A stretch of 64,000 bases of DNA from Xylocopa sonorina (GCF_050948175.1 NW_027490147.1:496001-560000), one strand, 5' to 3'; positions 1 through 14,615 are shown, numbered from the stretch's first letter. Translations and numbers: made by a program. The notes: a model not told the origin generated them from the sequence alone.

Positions 1-1687
1 TGAATGAAAGTTTTCTTTGGAATTTAAAACGTGTTGTAATTGATTCCTTCGACTCTATTCAATTTGAAATCCACCCAACAAATGTATGCAAGTGTAACAT
101 ATGCAACTATTCGATGGAGTCGCTAACCTTGTACGAATTAACGCGCAAGATGAAGGGTTCGTTAAAGAGGGATGGATTATAATTATTTGCTGTTATTCAA
201 AATCTACTAGGAATTTGATATATTGATGACGTCTAGTGTGAACTCTTGCGTTTCTAGTTAAAGTTAAGTCCCCATGTTCTTATACGTTCGTCCAATTCCT
301 GTACGGTGGAGATCATACACTCAGTATCCCCTGCTTGTCGTAAGAGGCGACTAATAGAGAGAAGAAAGGATTAAAAATGATGTAGAAAAGATATTAAGAT
401 ATTAAATGCAAGAAGTGTGCAAAAAGGATGCATGTGGAATGTGACTATGCGATGAGTAAAGTATAAGAAAGGAAAGAAGAAATGTATATAGGAAAATGAT
501 TGTTTGAAATAATATAAAAGAAAAAGTTTCCCATTGGACAAGATAAGAACATTATGCTCTTCCAAATACCGTCTACTGGCATCAAAAACTCTGAAACATA
601 TACAATAACCCATTTGTAAATCTCAAAGTAGTTTCCAATGACCCAATCGAGTTGACCTTTAAAAATACAAAAAAAGAAAAAACAGTACTCTTTTCGATTC
701 CACCTGCTTGCGTAGTGGTACCAATCATTAAATCGCATTACTATGTTGGATGGTTGCCTGTTATTAACGAAACGAGATTCCGTAACCAACTGCCTTTCTA
801 GAATAGTTTCTTTATTGGCATCGTGTGCCGGCTACTTATATATGGAAGATATTGAATAAGCCCGATCGAATTGCGCAACGATTCTTTCGCATGATGAAAG
901 GGAATAAGAAAGAAAGAGAAAGAAAGAGAAAGAGAGAGTTCTTTTCATCGATGACTTTCGCCGTGGTAGCGATTTCTTCTTCTTTCCGGTGGTCACAGAC
1001 ACCGTAATAATAACATGTAAACGTTCACGGGACTTCGTGTTAGACTATCTGATTCCGGGTTATTGCGAACCACTGATTTGGAACAAGACTGTTATGACGC
1101 AGGACTTAACTTTCGGTCTGCTTTTAAGGTTATCCGTGTGTTAGGTGCACGTCCATTTTAGTGTCGAGCGTTTTCTCCTTTTGATGTTACTTATGTAACT
1201 TGCTCTTGGTTATTTGCGTCGTTCTGACTCGTGGAAGACGTAAAGACTGTGGGTTTTTAGAGTGGATTTTCTTAGCAAAAGAGTAGGACAGAAATGGGAA
1301 TGGTATCAGGTCACCACGGTGTGTAATTTAAGGAATTAATGCTTTGCACTCACACTTACATTTGAAAGGACTAAAGATTGGTTTGCATTCCCAAATGATG
1401 TAGAATTGTAGAGAATTTTTCCTCTTTTTTCTTGAAGTTTTTAGGCGTGTTAATTTTACCAGCTAGTCTTGATACTTAGAATTTGGAATTATCCGAAGAA
1501 TCTAGCGTTTTTTAAGTTTTTAATCTCTATATCTAAGCACTTGCCAAGTATCTATTGGGGTTGAAACGCACTCCTATTTAGCTTCTAGCGCTGTTCACAA
1601 AGAAAGACTTTTTAATTGCACCAAAACTAGGAACCGAGTAGCAAAGGAATATCTGTGATTGGTGTCGCCTTGATATTATTTTATGCC
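1..1687. other. AT-rich DNA, no gene recognised
   Basis: No frame here carries a recognisable domain. Around 904-937 there is a short purine microsatellite made of GAAA and GA units. The rest looks like ordinary insect intergenic or intronic sequence. Confidence 0.5.
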
Positions 1688-1939
1688 TGTTACAAGCCGC
1701 TATATCCAAACAATAATCGTCCAACTCGCAATCCCTACAACGGTTTGGTGAAACCTAAACCGTCATTATCCACGTGGAAAGCGCTATAACCTTAGCTGAC
1801 CTCTATATAAGTAAGAACGTCGCAACGATGCTGTAAAACCGCGAAACGATCGTGCCCGAACAATCGAGTAATTTTCCAATAAACAATAGACTATCGATGC
1901 TCAATTGTTAGTAAGTTATCGACACCTTAATCAACAACA
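1688..1939 (+). repeat. possible solo LTR
   Basis: The stretch begins TGTTACAAGC and ends CAACAACA, so it has TG...CA termini. It contains a TATA-like CTATATAAG at about 1801-1809 and an AATAAA signal at about 1878, in the order and spacing of an LTR promoter and polyadenylation signal. No target-site duplication and no second copy were found in the window, so it could equally be a host promoter region. This is an inference from signals only. Confidence 0.25.
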
Positions 1940-3640
1940 ATTCTCGACGAGAGGGTGGCTCGTTGGTGGCTCTCGGTGCACAGATCGCTCGAAGGGTCCA
2001 TCGAAAACGATAATGGGTCGTCATTAATATCGGCCTGCGTTCAAAATGAACAACACTCGATACTCACCACTTGGGTCCAATCCAGGCTCAACAGAGATGT
2101 TAGAACAGCCACATAAATACCGTTTTTGCGGCGATAGCTTAGAACGCATTCTCATATGGTTTCGAAAGATACTCGTCAGGCAAAATTGGCATTGTTTTTT
2201 AAAATTTCAACGGTGAACAATTAGTTTGCAATCGATCGATAAATAATCTTTTAATGTGGACGGAATAGAATTTAACGTTCATTCGTTTCCGAGATTCAGC
2301 TGAGAAATTGTCGCGACCTGATTTATTATTTATTATATAAACACGATTGAATTGTAGTGTCATGCTCCTGTTGAAAAAGTAGTTCCTTCATAGCATATTC
2401 CAAACAAAATGTGGAAACTCATTGTTTGTCAATTAACTAAATTAAATTTGGGATCTGTTCTATATTACGTATAAAAAATTCTTGAATTTACATATTTTTA
2501 TCCACGAAAAATTCTCTTACTCCTTAAGTTAACTTTTCGTCCACCCAATGTGATTTAACACATTCACTGGTAGAACAAAATTTAGTGATTGCATTAGTAT
2601 TGTCAATTTTGTACGAAAAAACTACAAACAGAATGCTATATTATGTATGTCTGTGATCAAACAATGCCTTCCAATCCAAAAAGATTAATACTAAAACAGA
2701 TTCTGCGAGTAATTTACCAGGATATAAAGTATTTCCGTTCCCAAGTTCCGTTCTGTTCAGTCGGACGTGCATTGTCCAGACATGGTCACGGAGAGAAAGT
2801 GATTGGCAAGAGGAGATTTTCGTCTCGACGTCCTGTTCTGGCGTTCTTCCGTGATGCTCGTGATACAATGATATCTTTTCCAGGCTGCAATCGATGAACA
2901 TAGCCATGCTGCGCATGTCACCGTCCATCGGGTCACGTTTCCGGTAATTAATGGTTCACGTGTTCGCTGGGGTCCTCGCGGTTGTGTTACGTCTGTCGAT
3001 CGTTGCTTGCATTCATTAGGCTCGGTTTATTGTGCATTCCATTTTCTTCCCGAGGAATCGCAGTTCGTTGGTGGTTCCTAAAAATATTGAATGTGTAGGC
3101 GATTGTAACTTCGACTTTGATTGTCGACTTGGGGCACGCGTAGCAATCCTCGAAAATATTGGAAAACAACGAAGCATCGTTATACAGGGACGAACATTAC
3201 CCCATGTTGGTCCATTTACCCTCTTTGAGAGTCGTTATCTCTAGACAGCTTTGGAAACTGTGAATGGAAAGTTTTGGAACATTGGACTTGAATTCCTAAC
3301 TTTTCAGTAAAGGTATATTACGCAACTAGGGAACGCAATAGTGCTGTTTCTTCTGCCACGGAACGGTCACGGCTGATACACATGTCTGAAAGATTAAAGG
3401 ATACGGGAATCGTATGTGAGCTGTGGCGGAGAACGGACGTGTCCTCAAGAAGCGCCCGCTACGGAGAAGATATAATTGTTAAAGGATTGTTAAATGAGTG
3501 TTAATGATGTGAAGAGTGTATATATAATAGAATGTATAAAGTATATATAAACTAAAAAAAATTAAGTGGACATAAAAAAAGTACTATTAGTGAGACTAGA
3601 ATTAATTGAAACTATCATACTAGTGTAGGTGACTAAATTA
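1940..3640. other. no gene recognised
   Basis: Moderately GC-richer sequence lies at 2740-3240, with short open frames on both strands up to 95 codons. None resembles a known protein and no convincing splice-site set was seen. It could contain untranslated or regulatory sequence, but nothing specific can be claimed. Confidence 0.45.
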
Positions 3641-3649
3641 GATATCATG

Positions 3650-4450
3650 TAGGAAATAAGTGAAAAATAGAGAATAATTAGATAGTGTAGTGTTAGGATA
3701 AGGCAAGCCTAAGTTAGCAAGCAAGAACCTGATATCAAAAGTAAATAATTTACAAGAGTCTATAAGGGAAAGGAGGACCAGAGAAAGATGCCCACGGTGG
3801 AGCGCCAAAGAGGTGCTCAGACAGTAAACAACGGAGAAAACAAAGAAGATAAAGGGATAATCCAGAGAGACGTGATAGAGCTGGTAGAGAAAGAAATAGA
3901 AGAAATTACAGAGGAAAACACAGGAAGAAATGATGTTAAAGTCGGGGAAAATGGGGAACATAAGCGAAAAGAGAAAAGAAAATAGGCAAGAAAAGAAAGA
4001 CAAAGTGGACAGAAACCCGGGAAGAGAAGGGAAATCGGAGGAAGAAAACGCGCGCTAACTAACGGTCAGGAGAGAAAAGAGCAGGAATGAGCCAGAAAGT
4101 GTAGAAACAAAGGAACCAGTGAAAGTGCTACAGGATTAGTGGAAGACGAAAGAAAGAAAAAGACCATTGGTGGACGAGGAAGAGAGGGAAATGGAAACCA
4201 ATCAAGAAAAAGGAGCCATGGCAGCTAGGGAGGTGACGCCTGGGAAACGGGAAATGAATCAAGGAACAAAGAAAACTAGGTGGGGGGAGAAAGGAAAAGA
4301 TAGTTATGGAGATGTGTATAAGTACCACGTGTAATAAGTGAAGAAAAAGTGAAGATAAAGTTAGTAAATAGAAGTTTTGGGAAAGAAGAGTAAAGTCAGT
4401 CGGAAAAAAATAAAGAAAAAGGTAAAAGCCCACAAAAGAACAGAATAGAT
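3650..4450 (+). other. purine-skewed block
   Basis: The plus strand is overwhelmingly A and G for about 800 bases, made of AGAAA, GGAAA and GAAGA-like words. Open frames inside it (for example 3788-3985) encode low-complexity K/E/R-rich peptides that follow from the composition. The N-terminal parts of R1-like LINE ORF1 genes can look like this, and such a fragment is present at 60-62 kb, but no zinc knuckle or other diagnostic motif is visible here. Confidence 0.4.
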
Positions 4451-7400
4451 ACGAACGAAATACATAGCTATATGAAAAATAGGAAAGGTAAGCTAGATCA
4501 ATTATACGAGGAGGACATACTGAGTAATGAATATACGGTAACGATAAGTATTGAAAATAACTTTACAGCGAAAAGTAGAAAGAGAAATTTAATCAATATA
4601 TATAAAATTATCATACCCTTCTCGCAAGTCCGCACTTCTCTTCCGCACCGTTTCATTCTTTAATTACCTTAACCTTAAGACCACCTATCGATACCTGAGT
4701 TATAAACCCGAGATGTGACGAAAGTTTCTGTAGAAAGTTTGATCTTGTGAAAGATCTGTGGGGTGTAGAAAAGCGTGTTGCACGATAGAAAAACACCCAT
4801 TTTACACTGATGGAATCATAAAAGTATTTTGCGATCTAATGATTTTATTACTTTTTAATTCACGGTTATACATGAGTTCCAACGAAGTCGCTTACATTAA
4901 TGTTAGGATACAGGTAGAATTTTGGTACGCATGAACTTGTTATTTCAAATAGATATTACAACCTTTCAGCTGCATTTAAACTAGCAAAAATGTGATCCAA
5001 CTAGGTTAGAAAAGGTATCTACCAATTTTGTTTTATCTGGATCTGCTGAGAAAGTAGCTCATTGTAAAAGTTGTCCTTGGTTATTTGCGGTAACCTTACA
5101 TTTGATTTTTACCTTTATCGAAAAAAAGAAAAACTTTTCCCTCTTTTGGCTTGGTAAAATGGAGAGAAATATTCGGTTCTACCGCTCCTCGTTTCAAATT
5201 TTTCGTTCGAGATCAGCAGAGACGCGAATCAATTTATCTGAAATGTTGCAACGACAATAACAAGGCTGTCGTTTCTCTTAGAAATGTGAAATGCTGCAAC
5301 GATCCTGATGATTTGTCTATAAATTCATGGATTATACACGTGTTTAAGCACACAGTGTCAGGTGTATACGCTCGCAAGGATCACAGGGGATTCTAAAGGC
5401 ATAAAACAAGGCATAATCAATTTATTATATTATTATAAAATTAAAATAGTGTTTCCAAATAAGTATCAATTAAAAACTAACAATAGTTTGCTTAAAAGCC
5501 AATTGTTGCATAAGAAAAACATTGCTAATTAGATAGCGCAGACAAATCAGATGGAAACCAAATTTAATCCAAGTAAAAAGTTACTACGAGTACTAGTCCT
5601 ATTAAATGCAAAGCCGATTTTTCGCATTTAGTAATGCAAATGACTTACTTCTGTTCATCGGATATAATACATTTCAGCGAAATGTTGCAAGTATGGTTTA
5701 AGCCACACTCAGGGCGCATTTAAATTGTAATTTCAGTGGAAAATGGATGCTACCTGGACGGAAATTACGTCCACTCACGTACTTCCTTCGGATCACCGAC
5801 TAAAACTCTTGTTTGTTTCTTGTTTTGTTCTTAAAATTCACCGTCGCTAAATATTTACACGCTTGACATATTTAGAAAAAGTATGGTATCACTAATATCA
5901 TCATTCTATAGTAGAACAAACAATTTTCGAATTTTAATCAGAATCACGAATGCTCGTTTATAAGAGGAAATAGGATGCGCATGAAACAGTATGGAGATGC
6001 AGTTAAATTAAATAATCTTACAATCATTTCACGAGCCAGAAATACGAGTACGTTAATGAAACGGAAAGCAGTTTGTTCGTAACACCCTATGCAAACTGAC
6101 TGGGGGGGGGGATTGTAGTTATGCGCTTTCCTTGGACACAGGCACAGATAATATGATATGAATCGATAAACTCATTACGGAAATATTATACAATATATAT
6201 TACACGTGAAAATGTGTTGTAATCAATTTTCAATTATTCTGTTTTTGAGTAGGCTTTCGCTCGACATTTCTTTCTAGCTGCTCAATTACAGTTGTTATAC
6301 CTATCTCGTATTCAATCATATGTATTTTGTAAAGAATGTAAAAATATGTAGTTATCTGATAGAATCATTGAATCATAGTGATCAACATTAAATTACGAAA
6401 TGAAGTTGTATCGATCATCAAAAAATCACGCTGATTGCATAAACCGAGAGGACTCTCTTCGGATCTCTGGTTTCAACGTCCACAGTACAAAAACTGGCTT
6501 CCACTGTTATCGACAAAATGTATTATAGTATCATCGATGTTCGACCGTAACATGAAGTCGATGATAATGTTAACAGCAAAAGTCAGTTATCGTTTCATCG
6601 CTAAAATTTATGTTCGAGAACTCGGCTTTTGGAGGAATTTTTTTATATTACACCTAACTGTGTCTATGTCAAAGGACCACCCACAACTTGTAGAACTGAA
6701 TAACTCGATCGGTTTGATATTAACTAAAACTCGTCATTTCAACTGTTTCCTGTCTATTCTGACAGGACTGACTGCAACCATGGCTTTTTAACTTCTGTTT
6801 TCAAAATCTAACCTTCTTTAGAAGCGACTTCGTCATCTCTTCCTGGCGTATATTAACTGTTGTGGTTAAATTATCATACTGACGATCTACTTAACTGTCA
6901 GTCTGAATTTTACCTGTAATCCTCAAATTATTTCTAAACCTTAAGCAATATAATAAGTGATCCGAAGCAAATGTGTGTAGCTTAAGAACTTGTTAAAGAG
7001 ACTGTAGTCTGTGTCTTGGGATTACTATTAGGATGACTCGTGTCTGTCGTTCGTCAGGTAACGTCTCAACAATTTATGTAATTCTGTTCCAATTTATACA
7101 TCGCGTTCTAAAATATTTTATTCTGTTTTTCTATGCCCTTTGAAAGCGCTTCCGAAAATTGTTATTTTCTTTGCAATTACAAGCATTCAGACTCACTCGC
7201 GTGATACACTCGAAAAACGGTTCTCAGCGAATAAACATTCGACGAAGAAGTTTGCAACTCTCCGGTGCATACCTCGCCAGTCCATTCTTCTTTCATCGTT
7301 CTCCTTATCTACGATATTTTGCATGTAATTTATGCAAGTACCAAACGATTCGACTGATTTTATATTATGTCATTTGTAAACGTTACGTACGATATATGTT

Positions 7401-7560
7401 CCCGAAGAAGACATTTAAACGAATTACTTATAATATTATTATTTACGCTATCGTGCCACTTTAACACGGGATGAAGGCGCAAATTTACGCCTGTTACAAC
7501 CTCTATTTTCACAAAAGTATTTTAAAAACTTTTAGTTTCTTTTTCGAAGAATTCACCTTT
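4451..7560. other. AT-rich DNA, no gene recognised
   Basis: Only short frames without recognisable domains were seen, including 5151-5396 and 6435-6791 on the plus strand. A run of 10 G lies at 6102-6111. No repeat or element boundary was identified. Confidence 0.45.
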
Positions 7561-7990
7561 TTTTCTTTAACGTGGGGAGATCCTCATGGATACTTTGGAG
7601 CTGGGGAACTCCGGGGGTATGCCGGACTCTTACCGGCTAAAACCCCACGGTGACCGTCCTCGGCGATGCTGGGAGGGGACCGGGAACTCTGGACGAACAT
7701 GTCTGCCCCCCCCCCCCCCCCCCCCCCCGCCTGGGTCCACAATAGTGTCTGAGAGGATTCCCTTTCCGGAGGGGAGTGTAGTCGACGAGACACACTCCCC
7801 CGTTCGAGAAATGAGTGATGGCTGGGTCACGCAGCCATCGGACGGACGCGTGCAATGGTCGATACGATTCCCCAATCGTACTGACCACGTCCCATGGACG
7901 ATACCTGTGCAATTACGCTGGACATGACCACCAAGGTGGTACACCTCGCACGGGTGTCGTCGACTGGGTGTGTGTGTTAGTCATCTTTCT
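7560..7990. other. GC-rich patch with 23-base C run
   Basis: This patch of about 430 bases is much GC-richer than its surroundings and contains an uninterrupted C run at 7706-7728. Several overlapping frames are open through it on both strands and translate the run as poly-Pro or poly-Gly, so none is convincing as a gene. The abrupt composition change suggests a transposon fragment, but no protein motif identifies it. Confidence 0.35.
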
Positions 7991-8248
7991 CTACTTGTTT
8001 GCTCAGCAGGAAATATGCTATTATCCGAAGTTTCGTCTGGAGAGGATGTTTAAGGTTAATAGGATAATTTAATGGTCTATTTCATTATTAACCTTCTAAT
8101 TATCTACAGAGGTACGTGGAATCGCACGCTTTGTGCAGGAGTGACACAGTATACCGCATTCAACAAACAGCCGTGACTAGGAAACGTTTGAACCTTTCGA
8201 CGATACTATAAACTGATCTGTTCCAGTACAACCGTTCAAACTGGGTTA

Positions 8249-9054
8249 TCTAGCACTAAACGTACCAAGCGGGGTTCAAATGAGAGGGGTTCAAAGTTTG
8301 TTTTAAAGTTATACCTCCATTCTTATTTCTTTCACTTATTTGATTTTTTGTAAAATTTTATTATACCTAATTATTCAATTTCTCCTATTCTGTTTTTCTC
8401 ATAGTTCATTTCTTACCGGGATAAATTTTTTACCTACCTTACATACCACGAAGGATCATTTGACCCCTACGAAACTTACGTATTTTTCTGCAATTTTCCA
8501 ACATGAAACCATAGTTCTACAATCACATACGCCTCTCAAGTTAACGTTTCATTTATCTAAATCCGATATATCTCTTTGGTTTCGGCGTGAGCACTAGAAC
8601 GACACGATCGGGTCCATATAATGTGATCTATAAACAAGAAAGTTTGAGCAAAGATTTCCAAGCAACACTCCCTTCCATTAGTGAAATGGAAATGCAGTCG
8701 TACATTGAAAGTCAAAGAGCAAAGATCAAAACCTACAAGAAATCAAGTTCGACAAGGAACGAACAATTTTTGTTACACTTAATTGGTCTTATCTTTTACT
8801 AGAACCCTGAATATGTCCGCGCGGTCGGTGAGACAGTTATGGAAAAAGAATTCGAGAAATAAGCGAAGCGAGTTCAGGCGCGAAAAATTCTATATCTGAA
8901 GATGAGCAAAGTGATAAGAAATTATGTTGCAAATTATTTCCTTTAATAAATTAGTAATTTTTTCTTAAAAATTAACATTTATTTCATAAGGGGCCAAATG
9001 ACCCCTCGTAGTAAGAATAGGTGGGTGTAAAGTGTCGGTATGCTTAGTGCTAGA
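8249..9054. mobile_element. possible small TIR element
   Basis: An 18-base sequence beginning TCTAGCACTAA at 8249-8266 is repeated in inverted orientation at 9037-9054 with two mismatches. A GGGGTCAAATGA-like motif recurs inside in both orientations, near 8273, 8455 and 8990. There is no transposase and no clear target duplication. The match is short enough that chance is a real alternative. Confidence 0.25.
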
Positions 9055-12000
9055 CGCATTGTCGTAGACGCCGCCTTTAACCTTTTGGTACACTCGATAG
9101 GTCGCGAATTAAACGCAAAACACCCTGAATTATTCAGGAAGTCGTGGTAAGCTCGAATGTGCTAATTAACCGCCAGTACGTCCTCACGTAAGGTTTCTCC
9201 TTAGGTAGAGAATTAAACATCAAAGCAGATATCACATGTGTGTGCGTGTGCGTGTATCGATATAGGGTGAGTAATAAATTGCTGGAATAAGTCCCCTTCG
9301 ACTTGCCTCAATTAAACCCCCGCTTCGATCGACTCGGATGTGAACTTCGTTAATTGAGTGAATATATTGAATGAATATACATACCTGTATTTGATATTCA
9401 ATAGAATAATTTAACTAGAATAAACATGGCTAATAATTGACTAGAAACTTGGGAGAATATATAACTTAGCTTTCCAAGTTATTAATTTATATCGTTGGTT
9501 ATGTAAAAAATATCGGGTAAATATCGGGTAAATATCGCCTAATTCTGGCGAGAACGTATTTCCGCCAGTTTTTCGCGTATTCAACTGGTTTTCGCGTAAA
9601 CGTTCATGCGCTACATAGAGTAGTCGGTAAGAGAAAGCCATTCTATGTTTAAAATCTTTCCTTGACCTAAATGCTTGTTCTCCTAATTAGTGATAGAGAA
9701 ATTACGCTTTTATTTATAATAATTAATAATTATAAGAATGCAAGTGAGAAGAACCGAACTTTTATCAGAACCCTTTGTTTTACTGGTGCCCGAATTTCAC
9801 TGTAAAGCACAAAAGACATCAAAATTTCTAAAACAATTATTTCTTCAGTCGTAACTGTAACAGTTTTCTCGCGTCAATATAACGATCAGATTTATCTATA
9901 TCTGATTATCTATATTTATTCTGTTCTATGTATTTCTGATTATTATCTATATCTATTATTCTATCTATTTCTGATTATTATCTATATCTATTATCAAAGC
10001 ATCTTCCAAGACGGTTGCCAAATGCAGAAATTACGATATCGTTCAGGATCAATAACGAATCCATTATTTCTGGGCACGCCACATTCAATGCCACTCGTGA
10101 AATGCCTTCGAACGGTACGTTCCATTTACGCACCGAAATTAAGGCACGCTCAGCTTGTGGTGATCGTCCAGTGAACGAATTATAGTTTCTTCTCTTCTTT
10201 TCTTTTTATTTTTTTTTTACGTTTTCAACTCTGGTTTCAATCCTGTACCCGAGTAGTAGGTAGGAAGGATGTTCCGCGAAGTTTACGCCTAGGCCACACG
10301 CTGAAAAAGAGTCCTCGTTAACGGTTATAAATTATACCACTATCGCTCTCGATCTTCAACCTAGACTTTGGATGACGCCTCCTCGTTTATCCGGAGGATA
10401 AAATGTTGGCTTCTACAGAGAATTCTATAAGCAGTTAATTAAATACGGAAAAACGGGGTTTTGCATTAAACTTCCGGTGAAAGTAGACGGGCAGTTTCAA
10501 GCTTAAGTATTATGCGACAGATTCTTTACCACCCAGGGAACAGTTTGATTCTGTAACTTTTTAACGTTGTATTTCTTCTTGCATGGATAAAGAATTTTTA
10601 TTCATAGAGTTAATAGAGTTTGCAGAGTATAGTTTATCGAAACTAATACAATTGTAATTAAGAAATAATTTAGTATCGAAACGTACTGATTCGTGACAAT
10701 ACTTTTTAACTATATTTAAGAAGAACAATTGAAATAATAATTCAATTCAGTTTACTTCATTACAGTTTAAATACAGTATCTATCTCCTGTATTGATTGAG
10801 CGTATTGTTTCCTCTTGGGCTTTATTTCTGCCTCGCGTGGAGATGAAAGCAGATAAAACCATTGTCACATTTTGAGTCTGATAAATTACCAGCTGGATTG
10901 ATCGAATAAAATAACTCTGTACCTACCTTGTACACAGCCTGTTTGCTAAACATGATAGGAGAAAATGCAACGAGTAGTGATGTCATTTAAAGAAGTATAC
11001 AACTATATTAGATCAATTTCTCACAGCTGAAACTGGAATAACGGTGCTATATTACATTTAAGTTGTTTAGGTTGTACAACATCCTGTAGACCACGCATGA
11101 TCGTATTACGTAACCGAAATAGCCGAACGGTGGTAAAGAAAAAGGTGATTCATAGAAATGAACTAGTTAGGAAAGTGACCTGCTTTCGAACGGGTCTCTG
11201 GAACACGAGTAGTAGGTATTGTTAAGCGGCCAGATCAGAGGCAGTGGGTGTATTAGAGAAAACAAATGCACTGCTGGCCAGGTGGAAAGGTGAACGGTGA
11301 GGATGGCGTAGAAGTCGGCGGGCATATAAGACATTATTCGCGAGGGACCCGTAGTTATTCGACGCCTAGAGAAAGTAACGAGAAAGTAGGGTTGGCTTTA
11401 ATAAGAATAGCTGAATGGAAAGGATTTAGGTATATGGTATTCCTCGATTGAACAACATTTCATGAATATGGTTATTCATGAAAAGTAGAAGCTTTCGTGT
11501 AAAAATTGTAGAGTATCGAGATATTTTGTCTACAACTGAAATATATACATTAAATTTGAATAACAACAACCCAAAGTATAACGAGACAAAGTGCAACGAG
11601 ATATCTCACACGAAGCTAATTTAAATGTCCAGTTCCCTTGTCGAAACTGACTCGGAACAACTTGCTTTATGATCGAAGGTTATTTTAAGTACCGGAAGAA
11701 ATAAGTAAAAACTTTACTTGAAAACCTCGTCCAACCGCTAACTGGCTGAGCAGGTATATGAAAAGGAGCCGGCATGCGAGTTCACGGTGTCGAAAATTCA
11801 CTCCCTGCCTCTATCGCGAACTGGGAATCGAGTGGAGTGCGTTCATAATTTAAAGAGTGATCCTGGCGGACAGGAGGAGTCCGCTGAGACTCCATTAATA
11901 ACCCCGTTGACTCCCGTTTATATACAAAACTTAACCGTGGTGGATGACGTCGAATGTAACTCGAGGGACGTTATTGTTGCGGTGTTACGATAAACGGTGA

Positions 12001-14615
12001 AGCAACAAGTACGATACTTGAGGAGAGACTTGTGACGTTTCGGTATTCGGTGGCAATGTACCAATGCTCGCTGTGTAGTGCACTTTCGCATTTAGCGCAT
12101 ATGTGATAAATCATGGAGTGGACGTTCGAGTGCGTAGTACGAGACTGTAATAAACCGGGCGATTTTACGTGAAATGAAATAATTTTCGACAGTTATTAAC
12201 TAATTTATAATGTTTAAATTAAAATATGCGTCTATACATATAAAAAAATCAACTTCACAGTATATTGAAAGGTTTTACTGAACGTAAAATATAAGTAATA
12301 TAGATATACACAATCTGGAAATAAAATTTACATTTCTAAGTATACCTAATAATTTTTGAACGAAATTTAATGCTGCTGCTTGTAGACATTAATTTTTTCT
12401 TCAACATGTCTGCATGTTGAAACAAGTCTCAGATAAATATTCGTTCTTTGTTGTTTGATTATGTGGATAGAATGTTCGTACATAGATCATTCAACCCATG
12501 AGAAGAAAACATTTTCCTCGGCATTAATTAATAATTCTCTCAGTGGTTGAATATTTTCTTGAAAAGAAACAAGTATGGAGTTACGCGAGAATAGAAGCAT
12601 ACATGTTCAGATTCCACTGTGTACGACGTAGAAATATGTAAATGTGGAGGACTTCATTTTTTTTTTGCATGATCTAACCTGATACAGCTAAGTGTGTGTA
12701 CACATGTAATTATACATAATCACGCTATTTATCAACTTTAACAATTCACTTTTTTCAAATATTTTTATATTTAATTACATGCTATGATTTTTACGTAAAT
12801 TTCACACAAATTTTATTTAAAATTTCCTGAGATTCTTTTCAGGTATAAATGACAAAGACATTGCAATCTTCTGTTTTAAATTGCACGTTCCGTTTTTACT
12901 AGTTTTTATGTATTATTTGGATTGGATGTACAATATCGTAACTATGTTGGTATATGTATATTATAGCTGATGACGCGATTATCGGGCCATGTAGCCGTCG
13001 AAATTGGCAAACACCGGTACAATGAACCTTGAATACGTTATGATAGGTTACGATGCGAATCGGATCGCATTCTTTTATTCTAATCGAGAGATTAGATCGA
13101 TGAGAATCGATCTACTATTTGTCGAAGCAATTATTCAATGTAATGGATTTCTGTTTTTATACTCGATTCCGTCGGATGTGATATATGTACATAGAGAGGC
13201 GAGTGCGATCACTGAACATAATAATTAATTTTCTTTTTCTAAAAGAGGATCTCAATGCTATTAATAATAATAGAAAGAATAAACATAGCCTTTAGAGTTT
13301 GAACTGTTTTTTGTATCGTTCTTTACTATACGTAGGTATATACGTAGGTAAAAAGTATACGTAAAGTAAACGCACGTCACGTTTAGCAAAAAATATATCT
13401 ATATTTGCACAATTAGTAATAATTCATATGAGAAATCAGTCTTTAATAAAACATAATCTAGAGCACATTTAAATTGTATTATAATTAACTTTGTTTGTAC
13501 AATACGTAAAATAACTAATACGGAAAACAAGTTGTTTTCATAACGAATTAATTCATGATATCAGACTGCGATATGTGAGATATTGCAGTAATCTGTACGT
13601 TTTAAATATTAAAAGTTATTATAATAACGAACGTCGTGCGATCTCTGTTAATACGATGTTAATAAATAGGATATTCATAGAAATTTTAAGTAAAACAATC
13701 TCTTCGAAGACCATCAACTAAATTGTATAGTTTGAACTTTGAGCAAGTAAACGATTCTTGTCACTTCCAGCGACGTTTAATCGGAAATATTTGACGCAGC
13801 ACACGTCTTTTATCAAGTTGCCTATACAGACATCGCGCAAATTATCATGGAGAACACAAAAGTGTATAGCTTAAGCTAAAACTGCAAAATATTTTATGTT
13901 AAAAATTCTGTTTAAACTGTACCGTGAATTCATGGACAACAAAGTCTCGAAATTTCTCTCGATAGCGAAATTTGCTATCGGAATCTATAAAGGTACTGTT
14001 AGAAAATGGGTTTTATGAATAATCAATAGCGATTCACTTTTCTATAATTGTTCTTTTATTTCTACACACTGGAAGTGACCTTTCTGACGGAACTGCAGTT
14101 AAAACATATTGAAATATATATCTGTAAAGAAATGCCATCTCTTCTCATTCGAGAACAAGAGATTCATTTTTGTATTTGGTTTCCAATGAAAAGCAACAGG
14201 TACCGTACGCCCGAAAACATAAAACGCGAAAGGTTAAGAGAACATGGGAAAGGCACATGGGAAAGGTAAAGGTTGACTTTGCAGTGCCAATTGGAAGTTT
14301 ATCCGAAATCCATTAATTATTGGAATTGTGGAGGAGGTTGGTTATTTGAATGATCTGACTAAGTTCGTAGGATGTTCACTTTTCTCTTTTATTTCTGGAG
14401 CGTCTGCACTCGTTTCGTTCTCGAGATCAACTGTGTCTTTTTTTTGGTTCTCTCGTGTGCAGCCGCGTTTATACAAATTCTTTCCGTTGCATGATTGGCT
14501 AAGTATTTGTTTATCTAGGTGCCGCCTCTTCTTGCGCCCTTAGCGCGTTTGCTTGGAAGGGCGGCAGCAGGTATAGTGGGGGCATTTTGTTATTTTAACA
14601 TTTGGCAATGTAGCG
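9055..14615. other. AT-rich DNA, no gene recognised
   Basis: No coding domain was seen. A short TG microsatellite lies near 9238-9254, a 35-bp tandem duplication at 9931-9995, and a small perfect hairpin (9-bp stem, 4-base loop) at 12400-12421. The 11.64-12.18 kb interval is CpG-richer and could be regulatory or untranslated sequence, but nothing in it can be named. Confidence 0.4.
9931..9995. repeat. 35-bp tandem duplication
   Basis: The unit begins TATTTCTGATTATTATC and starts at 9931 and again at 9966. It lies in a wider TCTATATC-rich low-complexity stretch from about 9890. Confidence 0.7.

Noticed and set aside
7584..7944. Overlapping frames with poly-Pro or poly-Gly
   Set aside because: They are artefacts of the 23-base C run, open in several frames on both strands.
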